From Planctomycetota bacterium (GTDB taxonomy: Bacteria > Planctomycetota > UBA1135 > GCA-002686595): DNA of 64,000 nt. Where the stretch lies: NCBI GenBank assembly GCA_020638835.1, contig JACKHV010000005.1, forward strand, positions 1 to 64,000. The letters run 5' to 3'. Shown piece by piece: positions 18,540-28,877 of this stretch. The position numbers and the translations under genes are program-made. Position 1 is the stretch's first letter. Each line of letters opens with the position of its first letter. Below the pieces are notes generated by a model. That model was not told where the DNA came from. It was given only the letters and a program-made list of their open reading frames with translations, and did no database searches.

Positions 18540-18643
18540 GCGCTTACGGAACCAGGTTCGTTTCCACACACCTCCCGCGCGAGGACGCCGACGGGCGTCC
18601 CCGCGCGGGAGGTGTGTGGAAACGAACCTGGTTCCGTAAGCGC
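18540..18643. repeat. Long perfect palindrome, copy A
   Basis: Two 42-bp arms (18540-18581 and 18602-18643) are exact reverse complements. The 20-nt centre itself forms a 7-bp stem (GGACGCC/GGCGTCC) with a GACG loop, giving a hairpin of about 49 bp with one mismatch. The outer arm reads GCGCTTACGGAACCAGGTTC. The element lies 67 nt past the dnaK stop and about 120 nt before the ABC ATPase start, both on the minus strand, so it would separate their transcripts. It shares the TACGGAACCAGGT core with copy B. Confidence 0.95.
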
Positions 18644-18710
18644 GAGGCGACGACCCCCCTCAGGATCGCCGCCTCGCATCAGCGGGTGGAAGAACAGCTG
18701 TCGGAGCCGA

Positions 18711-20600
18711 TCAGGCTTTCACTTCGAAGTCCGCGTCGACGACCTCGTCGTCACCGTCCTTCGCTGCGGGCTCGGGGGTCGGCGCGGCGCCTTCCGCTTG
18801 AGCTTGCGCGTAGAGGATCTCGCCGAGCTTCTGCGCCTTCGTCATGAAGTCCTGCTTGGCGGCCTCGATCTTGGCCTTGTCGTCGCCTTCAGCTGCTTTC
18901 TGCAGCTCGTCGCGCGCGGCCTCGATCGCCTGCTTGTCCTCGGCGGAGAGCTTGTCACCGTGCTCTTCCAGCTGCTTGGTGGTCTGGTGCACGATCTGAT
19001 CGCACTCGTTCTTGAGGTCGATCACCGCACGCTTCGCCTTGTCTTCCTCGGCGTGCGCTTCGGCCTCGCGCGCCATGCGCTGGATGTCTTCGTCCGTCAG
19101 GCCCGAGGAGCTCTCGATCGTGATCTTCTGCTCCTTGCCGGTGCCCTTGTCGACCGCCTTGACGTTCAGGATGCCGTTGGCGTCGATGTCGAAGGAGACC
19201 TCGATCTGCGGCATGCCCCGCGGCGCGGGCGCGATGCCGTCGAGCTTGAAGCGACCGAGCGTGCGGTTGTCCTTCGCGAACTCGCGCTCGCCCTGCAGCA
19301 CATGGATCTCGACCTCGGGCTGGTTGTCCTGCGCCGTGGAGAAGACCTGGCTCTTGCTGGTCGGGATCGTGGTGTTCTTCTCGATCAGCTTCGTGGAGAC
19401 GCCGCCGAGGGTCTCGATGCCGAGCGACAGCGGCGTGACGTCGAGCAGGACCACGTCCTTCACGTCACCGCCGAGGATGCCGCCCTGGATGGCCGCGCCG
19501 ACCGCGACGACTTCGTCGGGGTTGACGGACTTGTTGGGCTCTCGACCGAAGATCTGCTTGACGATCGCCTGCACCGCGGGGATGCGGGTCGATCCGCCGA
19601 CCAGGATGACCTCGTCGATCTTCGACTTGTCGAGGCCCGCGTCCTTGAGCGCGGTCTCGCACGGAGCCTGCGTGCGCTTCACGAGCTTCTCCGTCAGCTG
19701 GTCGAACTTCGAGCGCGAGATGGTCATAGCGAGGTGCTTCGGACCAGAGGCGTCGGCCGTGATGAACGGCAGGTTCACGTCGGTCTGCGTGGCGCTCGAG
19801 AGCTCGCACTTCGCTTTCTCGCAGGCTTCCTTCAGGCGCTGGAGCGCCATCGGGTCCTTGCGCACGTCGACGCCGGACGACTTCTTGAACTCCTCCGCGA
19901 CGTACTTGATCAACTCGTTGTCGAAGTCGTCGCCGCCGAGGTGCGTGTCACCGTTGGTGCTGAGCACTTCGAAGACGCCGTCGCCGATCTCGAGGATCGA
20001 GACGTCGAAGGTGCCGCCGCCGAGGTCGTAGATCGCGACGCGGCCCGAGGCCTTCTTGTCGAGACCGTAGGCCAGCGTGGCCGCCGTGGGTTCGTTGATG
20101 ATGCGCTCGACCTTGAGGCCGGCGATCGCGCCCGCGTCCTTGGTCGCTTGGCGCTGCGAGTCGTTGAAGTAGGCCGGGACGGTGATCACGGCGCGTTCTA
20201 CGGTCTCGCCCAGGTAGGCCTCCGCCGCTTCCTTCAGGTGCTGGAGCACCATCGCGCTGATCTCCGGCGGCGTGAACGCCTTGCCGTCGATGTCGACCTT
20301 GACGAGTTCCTCCGGTCCGCCGGTGAGCTTGTAGGCGACTTCCTTCTCCTCGGTCGCCACTTCCGAGTGGCGACGCCCCATGAAGCGCTTGATCGAAGCG
20401 ATCGTGCGCGTGGGGTTCGTCACGGCCTGGCGCCGGGCCGACGCGCCGACGAGGCGGTTGCCGTCCGAGCCGAACGCGACGACCGAGGGCGTGGTGCGCG
20501 CGCCCTCGGCGTTCGTGATGACGACGGGCTCGCCGCCCTCCATGACCGAGACCACCGAGTTGGTGGTCCCGAGGTCGATTCCGATGATCTTCTTGCTCAT
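18711..20600 (-). CDS. dnaK: Molecular chaperone DnaK (Hsp70)
   Basis: DnaK is the ATP-dependent Hsp70 chaperone. The product has 629 residues and starts with the phosphate-1 loop IGIDLGTTNS. The family blocks IYDLGGGTFDVS and VILVGGSTRIP are present, followed by the substrate-binding domain and a helical lid. The acidic tail ends EVVDADFEV, close to the usual EEVxDADFEEV. An AGGAAGGA ribosome-binding site precedes the ATG. No grpE or dnaJ is adjacent, and no CIRCE operator is visible upstream. A sigma54-like box lies 51 nt before the start, and the two-component genes just upstream encode a sigma54 activator. Confidence 0.98.
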   Translation of the reverse strand: MSKKIIGIDLGTTNSVVSVMEGGEPVVITNAEGARTTPSVVAFGSDGNRLVGASARRQAVTNPTRTIASIKRFMGRRHSEVATEEKEVAYKLTGGPEELVKVDIDGKAFTPPEISAMVLQHLKEAAEAYLGETVERAVITVPAYFNDSQRQATKDAGAIAGLKVERIINEPTAATLAYGLDKKASGRVAIYDLGGGTFDVSILEIGDGVFEVLSTNGDTHLGGDDFDNELIKYVAEEFKKSSGVDVRKDPMALQRLKEACEKAKCELSSATQTDVNLPFITADASGPKHLAMTISRSKFDQLTEKLVKRTQAPCETALKDAGLDKSKIDEVILVGGSTRIPAVQAIVKQIFGREPNKSVNPDEVVAVGAAIQGGILGGDVKDVVLLDVTPLSLGIETLGGVSTKLIEKNTTIPTSKSQVFSTAQDNQPEVEIHVLQGEREFAKDNRTLGRFKLDGIAPAPRGMPQIEVSFDIDANGILNVKAVDKGTGKEQKITIESSSGLTDEDIQRMAREAEAHAEEDKAKRAVIDLKNECDQIVHQTTKQLEEHGDKLSAEDKQAIEAARDELQKAAEGDDKAKIEAAKQDFMTKAQKLGEILYAQAQAEGAAPTPEPAAKDGDDEVVDADFEVKA

Positions 20601-20650
20601 GTGTGCTGTCCTTCCTGGCGCCGCTCGTTCGGCGGTCGACGGGGGGCTAG

Positions 20651-20667
20651 AACAACTCGCGTGCCAC
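20651..20667 (-). promoter_or_regulatory. Sigma54-like -24/-12 box upstream of dnaK
   Basis: On the minus strand TGGCACG, four bases, then TTGTT match the sigma54 consensus TGGCACG-N4-TTGCW, except for T in place of the strongly conserved C of the -12 GC. Transcription would start near 20640, leaving a leader of about 40 nt before the dnaK ATG. The mismatch makes this a candidate only. Confidence 0.35.
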
Positions 20668-20732
20668 GCTGCCGGGCATGGCTAAAGCACGCCGCAGCAA
20701 AGACTTGCAGCACTCGCTCGACATCGACACCA

Positions 20733-20745
20733 TGCCAGAATGGCA
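20733..20745. promoter_or_regulatory. Inverted repeat TGCCA-N3-TGGCA, possible activator site
   Basis: A perfect 5-bp inverted repeat lies 66 bp upstream of the sigma54-like box. That is a distance used by NtrC-family activators, one of which is encoded just upstream. There is no other support. Confidence 0.3.
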
Positions 20746-20812
20746 CCCTCCTCGGGAGGCGCTCGGAGCCCCTGCCGTTTTGGCGGGGCGTGCACGGTGC
20801 CGCGCCGGCGAG

Positions 20813-22179
<1,367 letters not shown>

Positions 22180-22183
<4 letters not shown>

Positions 22184-23061
22184 GCGCCCCTTCCCTCGTC
22201 TTCCTGCTTCGCTTCGCCGGCCGCGGCCGTCGCGTCCGGGCTGTCGGCCGGTTCGGCTTCGACGTCGCGCGGCGCCTCGCGGGTTTCGTCGGAGCGCGTG
22301 TCCTCGCGCTTGCCGGTGATCTCGACGACCAGCGGCAGGACGATCGAGAAGCTCGTGCCGCGGCCCGGCTCGGAGAACACCGAGATCTTGCCGCCGTGCT
22401 CCTCGACGATGCGCCGGGCCGTCGCGAGCCCGAGCCCCGATCCCTCGCGCTTCGTCGACCAGTAGGTGTCGAAGCAGTGCGCGAGCTCGTGTTCGTTCAT
22501 GCCGACGCCGGTGTCCGTGATCGTGAGCAGCGCGTAGTTCTTCTCGCGTTGCAAGCGCACGATCAGCTCGCCGCCGCCGGTCATCGCCTGCCGCGCGTTG
22601 ACCAGCAGGTTCAGGATCACCTGGCGCATCGCGGCCGCGTCGATGCGCACGAGCGGCAGCGCGGACGGGAGCTCGACGTGGTGCCGGATCCCTTGGCTCT
22701 GGTCCTCCGGCTCGACGAACTCGAGCACCTCCCGGATCAGCGCGCAGAAGTCCTCCGGGCGCCGGTTCACGACGCCGCCGCGCGCGTAGCGCAGGAAGTC
22801 CTCGACGATGTTCTCGAGCCGCCGGACCTCGCGCTGCAGGGTCCCCACGCGCTTCAGATAGCGCTGTTCGCGGGCGTTCGGCTGCGCGTTCTCCGGGTCG
22901 CGCGCCTTCGCCGAGCGCAGGAACTCCTCTTCCAGCAGGGCGAGGTTGATCGCCATCGTCGACAGCGGGTTCTTGATCTCGTGCGCGAGCCCGCCGGCGA
23001 CGCGCGCGAGGAACTCGGCGCGTTCGGGGCTCGGCGGTGCTGAGGATTCTTCGGGGGCCAT
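22180..23061 (-). CDS. Soluble sensor histidine kinase
   Basis: This 293-residue kinase has a HisKA dimerisation domain with the phosphoacceptor in GLAHEIKNPLS (His27) and a HATPase domain with N box NLLVNARQA, G1 DTGVGM and G2 GSGLGL. There is no transmembrane helix, PAS or GAF domain, so it is probably cytoplasmic and its signal must reach it through a partner or the short N-terminus. The last 45 residues are acidic and disordered. It is the first gene of the kinase-regulator operon and is divergent from the TsaC fusion gene across 108 nt. Confidence 0.93.
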
Positions 23062-23169
23062 GGCGGAGGTCGGGCCGGCGCTTGGAGTCGGGCCGGGGGG
23101 CGGCTACGCTCTCTCGGCCGCCGAGCATAGTGATCTCGGCGCTCTGCGGCACGACCTGCTCTCCCCCAC

Positions 23170-24261
23170 ATGACGCCCCAGCGCATCGCCATCGAGGACC
23201 GTGAAGTCGGACTGGAGCTCGCGCGGAGCGTGGAATCCGCGCTCGCGAAGGACGGCCTGGTCCTGCTGCCGACCGAGACGGTCTACGGCGTCGCGGCGCG
23301 CGCGGACCGACACGAGGCGCTCGCCAAGCTCGCCACGTTGAAGGGCTACGCCGACGCCGGGCGGCCGTGGACGTGGCACGTCGGAACGCCGGACGCCTTG
23401 AGCGCGTTCGAGTCGGTGCTGCTGCCGGCGCGCCGCCTCGCCGAACGATACTGGCCGGGACCGCTCACGTTGGTGTTGCCAGGAGTGCCGAGAGGACTCG
23501 AACCGATCTCGCGCGACGGCTGGACCGGCGTCCGCCTCCCCGCGCACCGTGCGACCGCCAGCTTGCTCGCGAGCCTTCCGTTCCCCGTCACGATGACGTC
23601 GGCCAACCGCGCGACCGAGCCGCCCGCCGCGAGCGTCGATTCGATCCCGGCCGAGCTCGTGGAAGCGCTCGAGCTGATCGTCGACGCCGGCCCCGCGCGG
23701 CTCGCGGAACCGTCCAGCGTGCTGCGCGTCGGGCGCGGCAAGTTCGAGATGCTGCGCTCGGGCCTGCACGACGTCGAACAATTGCGCGCCGCGGCGGGCT
23801 TGCGCCTCGGCTTCGCCTGCACCGGCAACACCTGCCGCAGCCCGATGGCCGAAGGCCTCGCGCGCGCCGCGATCGCCAAGCGGCTCGAGACCACGCCCGC
23901 CGGCATCGCCGACTTCGGCTACGCCGTCCGTTCGATGGGCATCTTCGCGTCCGTCGGCGCCCCCGCCGCGCAGCACGCGATCCGCGCGACGTCGGAGCGC
24001 GGCGTGGACATCGCGGACCACCGCTCGAGCCCCGCGCTGCCCGAGGTGATCGCGGAGCTCGACCACCTCTACTGCATGACGCAGAGCCACGTCGACGCGC
24101 TGCGCATGTTGCTGCCGCCCGGCAAGGACTCCGCCGTCGCGCTGCTCGACCCCGACGGCCACGACATCCCGGATCCGATCGGCGGGTCGGCGAGCGACTA
24201 CCGCCACTGCGCGGAGACGATCCAGGCGGGCATCGACGCGCGCCTCGCGGACTGGGTGTAG
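23170..24261 (+). CDS. TsaC/Sua5-like domain fused to LMW protein (arginine) phosphatase
   Basis: The 363-residue protein joins two enzymes. Residues 1-205 are a TsaC/YwlC-type L-threonylcarbamoyladenylate synthase, the first enzyme of t6A tRNA modification. It has LPTETVYGVA, YWPGPLTLVLP and the TSANRATEPP block. The usual KxRxxxxPL site reads KGYADAGRPWTW, a variant with extra residues. Residues 212-363 are a low-molecular-weight phosphatase with the P-loop CTGNTCRSPMAE (nucleophile Cys217, Arg223) and the DP acid loop in IPDPIGG. Thr221 in the loop is the residue that in YwlE favours phosphoarginine over phosphotyrosine. Palindrome B begins at the last base of the stop codon. Confidence 0.9.
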   Translation: MTPQRIAIEDREVGLELARSVESALAKDGLVLLPTETVYGVAARADRHEALAKLATLKGYADAGRPWTWHVGTPDALSAFESVLLPARRLAERYWPGPLTLVLPGVPRGLEPISRDGWTGVRLPAHRATASLLASLPFPVTMTSANRATEPPAASVDSIPAELVEALELIVDAGPARLAEPSSVLRVGRGKFEMLRSGLHDVEQLRAAAGLRLGFACTGNTCRSPMAEGLARAAIAKRLETTPAGIADFGYAVRSMGIFASVGAPAAQHAIRATSERGVDIADHRSSPALPEVIAELDHLYCMTQSHVDALRMLLPPGKDSAVALLDPDGHDIPDPIGGSASDYRHCAETIQAGIDARLADWV

Positions 24262-24359
24262 GTACGGAACCAGGTCAAAATCCTCACACCCCGGTCGAAG
24301 CCGTTGACCATGCTTCGGGCTCTGACCGGGGTGTGAGGATTTTGACCTGGTTCCGTACC
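24261..24359. repeat. Long perfect palindrome, copy B
   Basis: The 36-bp arms at 24261-24296 and 24324-24359 are exact reverse complements, with a 27-nt centre. The outer arm reads GGTACGGAACCAGGTCAAAA, followed by TCCTCACACC. It fills the whole space between two convergent genes: it starts at the last base of the TsaC-fusion stop and ends 4 nt before the EIIA stop. This is where a bidirectional terminator would sit. The centre contains an imperfect copy of the nearby EIIA 3' coding end (24306-24324 against 24386-24406). Confidence 0.95.
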
Positions 24360-24363
24360 GCGG

Positions 24364-24828
24364 TCAGTCGTTCTCGCGCAGCACGGACCAGGCTTCGTCG
24401 GCTCCGCTCGCCTGCAGCAGCGCGTCGCGCACCGTTTCCTTCCCGAGCACGCGCGCGATGTCGCCGAGCGTGCGGATGTGCAGCAGCTTCTGCGCGGGCG
24501 GAATGGCGAGCAACACGATCAGTCGCGTCGGGCGACCGTCGATGCTCTCGAAGGAGAGCCCGGACTCGCCGCCGACGATCCCCATGCAGCCGATGACTTC
24601 GTCGAGCCCTTCGACGGCGGCATGCGGCACGGCGATCCCGTGCTCGATGCCGGTCGACATGGACCGCTCACGCTGCAGCACCGCTTCTTCGACGCGCTTG
24701 GCGACCTCGGGCGTGAGGCCGCGGCGCTGCGCGAGGTGCTCGACGAGACGCGGGATCGCGTCCCACTTGTCGGTGGGACGGAAGTCGACGATCAGGTCGG
24801 CGGGTTCGAGGAGTTCGTGGAGCCGCAT
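24364..24828 (-). CDS. PTS EIIA type-2 (PtsN/fructose family) domain protein
   Basis: This 154-residue single-domain protein belongs to the mannitol/fructose/nitrogen EIIA family. The phosphorylatable histidine is in GIAVPHA (about residue 69), preceded by REXSMSTGI, and the IGGESGLSFESIDG and LLAIPPAQKLLHI blocks are typical. No EI, HPr, EIIB or EIIC is encoded here, so a regulatory role similar to PtsN is more likely than sugar uptake. It starts 21 nt after the nhaA stop on the same strand, which suggests joint expression and possibly control of the antiporter. Confidence 0.9.
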   Translation of the reverse strand: MRLHELLEPADLIVDFRPTDKWDAIPRLVEHLAQRRGLTPEVAKRVEEAVLQRERSMSTGIEHGIAVPHAAVEGLDEVIGCMGIVGGESGLSFESIDGRPTRLIVLLAIPPAQKLLHIRTLGDIARVLGKETVRDALLQASGADEAWSVLREND

Positions 24829-24849
24829 GCGGGTCGCAAGGGTAACGCG

Positions 24850-26151
24850 TCAGTCGGCGGTCGTCGCGGACTTCGTCCCGTCCGAGCCGAGCGGCCGCTT
24901 CGCCGGCTGCTTCCCGAAGCCGAACATCTTGCCCAGCAGGATCGCGACCAGGCCGACGAAGCCGGAGAACAGCGCCCCCATCTTCGCCTGACCCTGCAGG
25001 TGCGGGTCCTTGAAGGCCTGCGCCGCGACGAAGAGTGCGACCGTCAGACCGAGGGCGGCGACGAAGCCGGCCATCGCGAGGTCCTTGCGCGTCATGCCTT
25101 CGGGCAGCTTGAAGCCGATGCGGTGCGCCAAGGTCCCGAAGATGACGACGCCGACGGTCTTGCCGACGACGAGGGCGATCAAGATGGTCCACGTCATCCA
25201 ACCGATCCCGGCGAACTCCACACCGGCGTTGGTGAACGCGAAGAAGAACAGTCCGAGGTCGACGAACAGCTTCAGCTGGTGTTCGAACTGGTGCAGGGGA
25301 GAATGATGGCTGGGGATCTCCAGGCCGTGCGAGGTCGCTTCGTCCACCTCGTCGTTCTCGGAGAACATCCCCGTGTCGCGGCGCGGGCCGGGCAAGAACG
25401 GAACGATCGGCACGAGGGCCAGCGCCGGGTGCAGGTGCGCCTTCATCAAGCCGAGCCAGGCGAGCGGCCCGGCCACGAACACGTAGATCCACCACTGCTG
25501 GACGTTCATGCGGCGCAGCGCGTAGGCGACGGCCATGCCGGCGGCGACGAGGCCCAGCCACTGCGGCTGCGCGGGGTGCGCAGGGTCGCCGTAGAAGACC
25601 GCGATGATCACCAGGCCGATCGCGTCGTCGGCGACGGCCAGCAGCAGCAGGAAGTTGATCGCGGGGTGCCCCTTGCCGAACACCGTACGCGCGACGAGCC
25701 AGGCGAGCGCGATGTCGGTCGCCGTCGGGATGCCCCAGCCGTGGTGCAGCGTGGCGTAGTCGTACTGCTCGTGGAACAGCCCCATGCCGTGGAAGACGTA
25801 GAGCGCTCCGAAGAACACGAGGACCGGTCCGACCACGCCGCCGACCGTCGCGAGCAGCGGGTTGATCGCGGACTTGATCGGATTGAGGCTGCCCCCCGGT
25901 AGGCAGGCCTCGGCGATCTCCTTCGCGGCGATGCCGAAGAAGAAGACCATGAAGACGTCGTTGACCAGCCAGTGCAGCGTGACCTCGTAGCCGAGGATGT
26001 GGAGGTCCTTGCCGAAGGGCGTGAACTCGCAGAGGCGCTCGTAGAGCTCGTGGTCCATGTTCGCCATCGCGAGGGCGACGAGGACCCCCCCGATCAGGGG
26101 GATGGAGAACTCCTGGAGGAAGTTGACGAATCCGGACTTGGACTGGCTCAA
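24850..26151 (-). CDS. nhaA: Na+/H+ antiporter NhaA
   Basis: NhaA exchanges external protons for internal sodium and supports pH and salt tolerance. The protein has about 12 hydrophobic helices. It contains the conserved block GIPTATDIALAW and the paired aspartates in AVADDAIGLVIIA that correspond to the ion-binding Asp163/Asp164 of the E. coli enzyme. There is no ATG near the start. I prefer the TTG at 26151, which has GAGG about 8 nt upstream, giving 433 residues; a TTG at 26235 would add 28. A soluble central insert of about 40 residues (FSENDEVDEATSHG region) is longer than in E. coli. Confidence 0.93.
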   Translation of the reverse strand: MSQSKSGFVNFLQEFSIPLIGGVLVALAMANMDHELYERLCEFTPFGKDLHILGYEVTLHWLVNDVFMVFFFGIAAKEIAEACLPGGSLNPIKSAINPLLATVGGVVGPVLVFFGALYVFHGMGLFHEQYDYATLHHGWGIPTATDIALAWLVARTVFGKGHPAINFLLLLAVADDAIGLVIIAVFYGDPAHPAQPQWLGLVAAGMAVAYALRRMNVQQWWIYVFVAGPLAWLGLMKAHLHPALALVPIVPFLPGPRRDTGMFSENDEVDEATSHGLEIPSHHSPLHQFEHQLKLFVDLGLFFFAFTNAGVEFAGIGWMTWTILIALVVGKTVGVVIFGTLAHRIGFKLPEGMTRKDLAMAGFVAALGLTVALFVAAQAFKDPHLQGQAKMGALFSGFVGLVAILLGKMFGFGKQPAKRPLGSDGTKSATTAD

Positions 26152-26572
26152 GGCGAGGACCTCGGGACGGGGTGTGGCTGGGGGGCGGCGCCGTTCGCGC
26201 CGGAGGATGATGCCGACGCACCACCCGAGGGGCAACGACGGGTCGCAAGCTCCGCAGCGAGGCCCGCGTGCGCGCGTCGAACGCTCCAGCGCGACGGCGA
26301 CCCGACCGAAGAAGAGAGAACTCCGCGGGAAGCAGGACCGCCCGCGGTCGTCTCCCTCGCGCCCCGAGAGCCGAGAAGTCCTTCCCGTGTCCTTTGACTT
26401 GTCTCCCGGGGCTTCCTAGATTGCCGCCTTCACCCCTTCGGGGGCTGGCCCTAAGCCAAGCAATCCCAACGAGATAGCCAAGCGTCACGCGCACCCTGCG
26501 GCCAGGCCGCCGGCCACGCCGCGCTGGGCTCTCCCCGCGGGGTCGCGCCCACGAGACGCTGCCGCACCGAAC
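26152..26572. other. Divergent intergenic region between nhaA and gspD
   Basis: These 421 nt contain no gene I can support. They hold the gspD promoter (26394-26422), and the remaining 150 nt before gspD form its untranslated leader. The nhaA-proximal part is GC-rich with no clear promoter. No strong Shine-Dalgarno sequence precedes the gspD ATG. Confidence 0.55.
26394..26422 (+). promoter_or_regulatory. Sigma70-type promoter of the gsp operon
   Basis: TTGACT (26394-26399) and TAGATT (26417-26422) are separated by exactly 17 bp, in a short AT-richer patch of otherwise GC-rich DNA. The first hexamer matches the -35 consensus at five of six positions and the second matches the -10 consensus at four of six. 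Transcription would start near 26429, about 145 nt before gspD. Confidence 0.65.
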
Positions 26573-28852
26573 ATGATCGCGATCCTCTGCTCCCTGCCGT
26601 TCCTGGCCGCCCCCGCCCCCGCTCCGGCGGTGACCGCGCAGGACCCCGTCCCGGTGATCCAGGACCTCGGCCACTCGTGGGTGCTGAACTTCGACGAGAG
26701 CCCGCCCGGGCCCGGCGGCCAAGAAGGGGGCATGACGCTCGAGCAGTTCGTGAAGCTTTGCCAGGAGAACACCGGCATCAACTTCACGTACGACAAGGAC
26801 ACGGCGAACCTGCTGCGGTCCACGTCGATCACGATGTTCGGGACGAAGGAGGTGCGGAAGGAAGACTTCTACTCCTTCTTCCAGATCCTGATGATCATCA
26901 ACAAGTTCGTCTGTACCAAGATCGGTCCGGACCACTTGGCGGTCGTCGTCGTGCGCAGCCTCGACTCGTCGGCGCGCAACAACGTGCGCGCGGACGCGGA
27001 GATCATCGACCCGGATGAGCTCGACGACTTCGCGGATCAACCCGCGACTCTGATCACGACCATGGTCACGCTCCCGAACACGGACGTGCGGACCTTGTCG
27101 AACTCGATGCGCGCGATGGTCACCGACCCGAACACCATGCAGGTGATTCCGGTCGGCAACTCCAACAGCTTGATCGTCACGGGCTTCGGCTCGAACGTCG
27201 CCGCGCTCGTGCGCATGCTCGAGCTCGTCGACGAGGCCTCCGCCGCGGAAGCGCCCGAGCTCCCCGAGTTCGAAGTCATCCCGCTCGAGTTCGCCGCCGC
27301 GGAAGAGATCGCGGACACGATCAGCGAGATGCTCGACTTCAGCGTGCAGGCCACGCAGACGGCGGCGCGTAATCAACAGCAGGCGGCGGGCGTCACCGGC
27401 GCGCTCACCACGGGCACGACCGAGGCCAAGGTGATGGTCTACGAGCGCACCAACGCGCTGCTCGTGATGGCGATGCCCGACGATATGCCGCGCATCAAGG
27501 AACTCGTCGCGCGCCTCGACATCGACGTGATCGAGCGCGAGCGCCTGTACCACTTCTACAACCTCGAGAACGCGGACGCGGAAGAACTCTCCGACGTGCT
27601 CGAGAGCTTCCTGGACGACTCCCAGCGCGTGCAGGGCACGACCCCCGGAGGAGCCGCAGGCCGCGGCCAGGCCGGCGGCGGCACCGGCACGACGGCGCGC
27701 AGCTCGAACGAGGTCGTCGTGGTTCCTGACCCCGCGACGAACTCGCTGCTGATCGCGGCGAACCGCACGCGCTACGAAGAAGTGCTCGAGCTGATCCAGC
27801 TGCTCGACAAGCGCCAGGACCAGGTGCTGATCGAGACGGCGCTGATCGAGCTCTCGGGCTCGGACTTCCTCGACATCGGCGTCGAGCTCGGCGGGGCCAA
27901 CATCCCCGGCGTCGACGAGACGGGCGGCTTCGGTCTGACCGACTTCGACCTCTCGACGATCTCCGACACGACGGGCGACGGCATCCCGGACCTGCGCGTT
28001 CCCAACCAGCTGACCGGCATCACGGCCGGCATCCTCGACGGCGACAACTTCTCCATCCCCGTGCTGCTGCGCTTCGTGCAGGAGAAGCGAGACACGAACG
28101 TGCTCAACATCCCGTCGGTGCTCGTGAACAACAACGGCTCGGCCGTGGTCAGCACGCTGGACGAACAGCCGACGACGACGATCACCGCGACGGGCGGGGT
28201 CAGCGGTCAGACGCAAGAGAACTTCAACGGGTACCAAGAGGCCGGTATCACGCTGCAGATCTCCCCCACGATCTCGGCCTCGCGATACCTGCGCCTGCAG
28301 ATCTCGCTCGAGGTCTCGAACTTCGAGGGGTCCTTCTCCGGCGCCATCCCGCCGCCGAAGACGACGCGGACGATCGACACGGTCGTCAACGTGCCGGACG
28401 GCGACACGATGGTCATCGGCGGCATCATCGTCGACAACGCCACCAAGGAATCGGACCGCGTGCCGTGGTTCGCGGACATCCCGCTGATCGGCTGGCTGTT
28501 CCGTCGCGACCAGACCACGAAGGACCGCACCTCGCTCTACTTCTTCGTGACGCCGCACATCATGCGCGACCGCGAGTTCGCCGACCTGGCGGAGTACAGC
28601 TACGACAAGAAGCTCGAGGCGGCGGACATCATCGGCACCGGACGCGTGCGGATGATCGACGACACCTTCGGCGGCCCGGAGGCCGGCCTGGACCTCTCCG
28701 GACTCCAACTGCCGCTCTACCAGCCCCCGACGCGCGGCGAGGTCGACGAGACGACGATCGGCGTCGACTCGCGCGACGTGAAGGACATGCTGGAACAGGA
28801 AGCCGAGGCTCCCGGTCCGCAGCCGCCCGCCACGAACGGAGACGAAGAGTAG
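26573..28852 (+). CDS. gspD: Type II secretion system secretin GspD
   Basis: GspD forms the outer-membrane ring through which folded proteins leave the periplasm. The product has 759 residues with an N-terminal signal peptide (MIAILCSLPFLAAPAPAPA) and an N0-like domain (about 35-135). Repeated N1-N3 domains follow (for example LPNTDVRTLSNSMRAMV), with a Gln/Gly-rich linker near residue 265. The C-terminal secretin domain has the signature VPWFADIPLIGWLF. The last 60 residues are acidic and Pro-rich and could be the pilotin or S-domain region. It opens a seven-gene operon that runs to gspJ. Confidence 0.95.
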   Translation: MIAILCSLPFLAAPAPAPAVTAQDPVPVIQDLGHSWVLNFDESPPGPGGQEGGMTLEQFVKLCQENTGINFTYDKDTANLLRSTSITMFGTKEVRKEDFYSFFQILMIINKFVCTKIGPDHLAVVVVRSLDSSARNNVRADAEIIDPDELDDFADQPATLITTMVTLPNTDVRTLSNSMRAMVTDPNTMQVIPVGNSNSLIVTGFGSNVAALVRMLELVDEASAAEAPELPEFEVIPLEFAAAEEIADTISEMLDFSVQATQTAARNQQQAAGVTGALTTGTTEAKVMVYERTNALLVMAMPDDMPRIKELVARLDIDVIERERLYHFYNLENADAEELSDVLESFLDDSQRVQGTTPGGAAGRGQAGGGTGTTARSSNEVVVVPDPATNSLLIAANRTRYEEVLELIQLLDKRQDQVLIETALIELSGSDFLDIGVELGGANIPGVDETGGFGLTDFDLSTISDTTGDGIPDLRVPNQLTGITAGILDGDNFSIPVLLRFVQEKRDTNVLNIPSVLVNNNGSAVVSTLDEQPTTTITATGGVSGQTQENFNGYQEAGITLQISPTISASRYLRLQISLEVSNFEGSFSGAIPPPKTTRTIDTVVNVPDGDTMVIGGIIVDNATKESDRVPWFADIPLIGWLFRRDQTTKDRTSLYFFVTPHIMRDREFADLAEYSYDKKLEAADIIGTGRVRMIDDTFGGPEAGLDLSGLQLPLYQPPTRGEVDETTIGVDSRDVKDMLEQEAEAPGPQPPATNGDEE

Positions 28853-28877
28853 CCACGGGCGACGAGCCCCCCCTCCT

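Noticed and set aside
20601..20812. CIRCE heat-shock operator upstream of dnaK
   Set aside because: There is an AGCACTCGCTCG-like half site near 20708, but the inverted GAGTGCTAA half is missing at the required 9-nt spacing.
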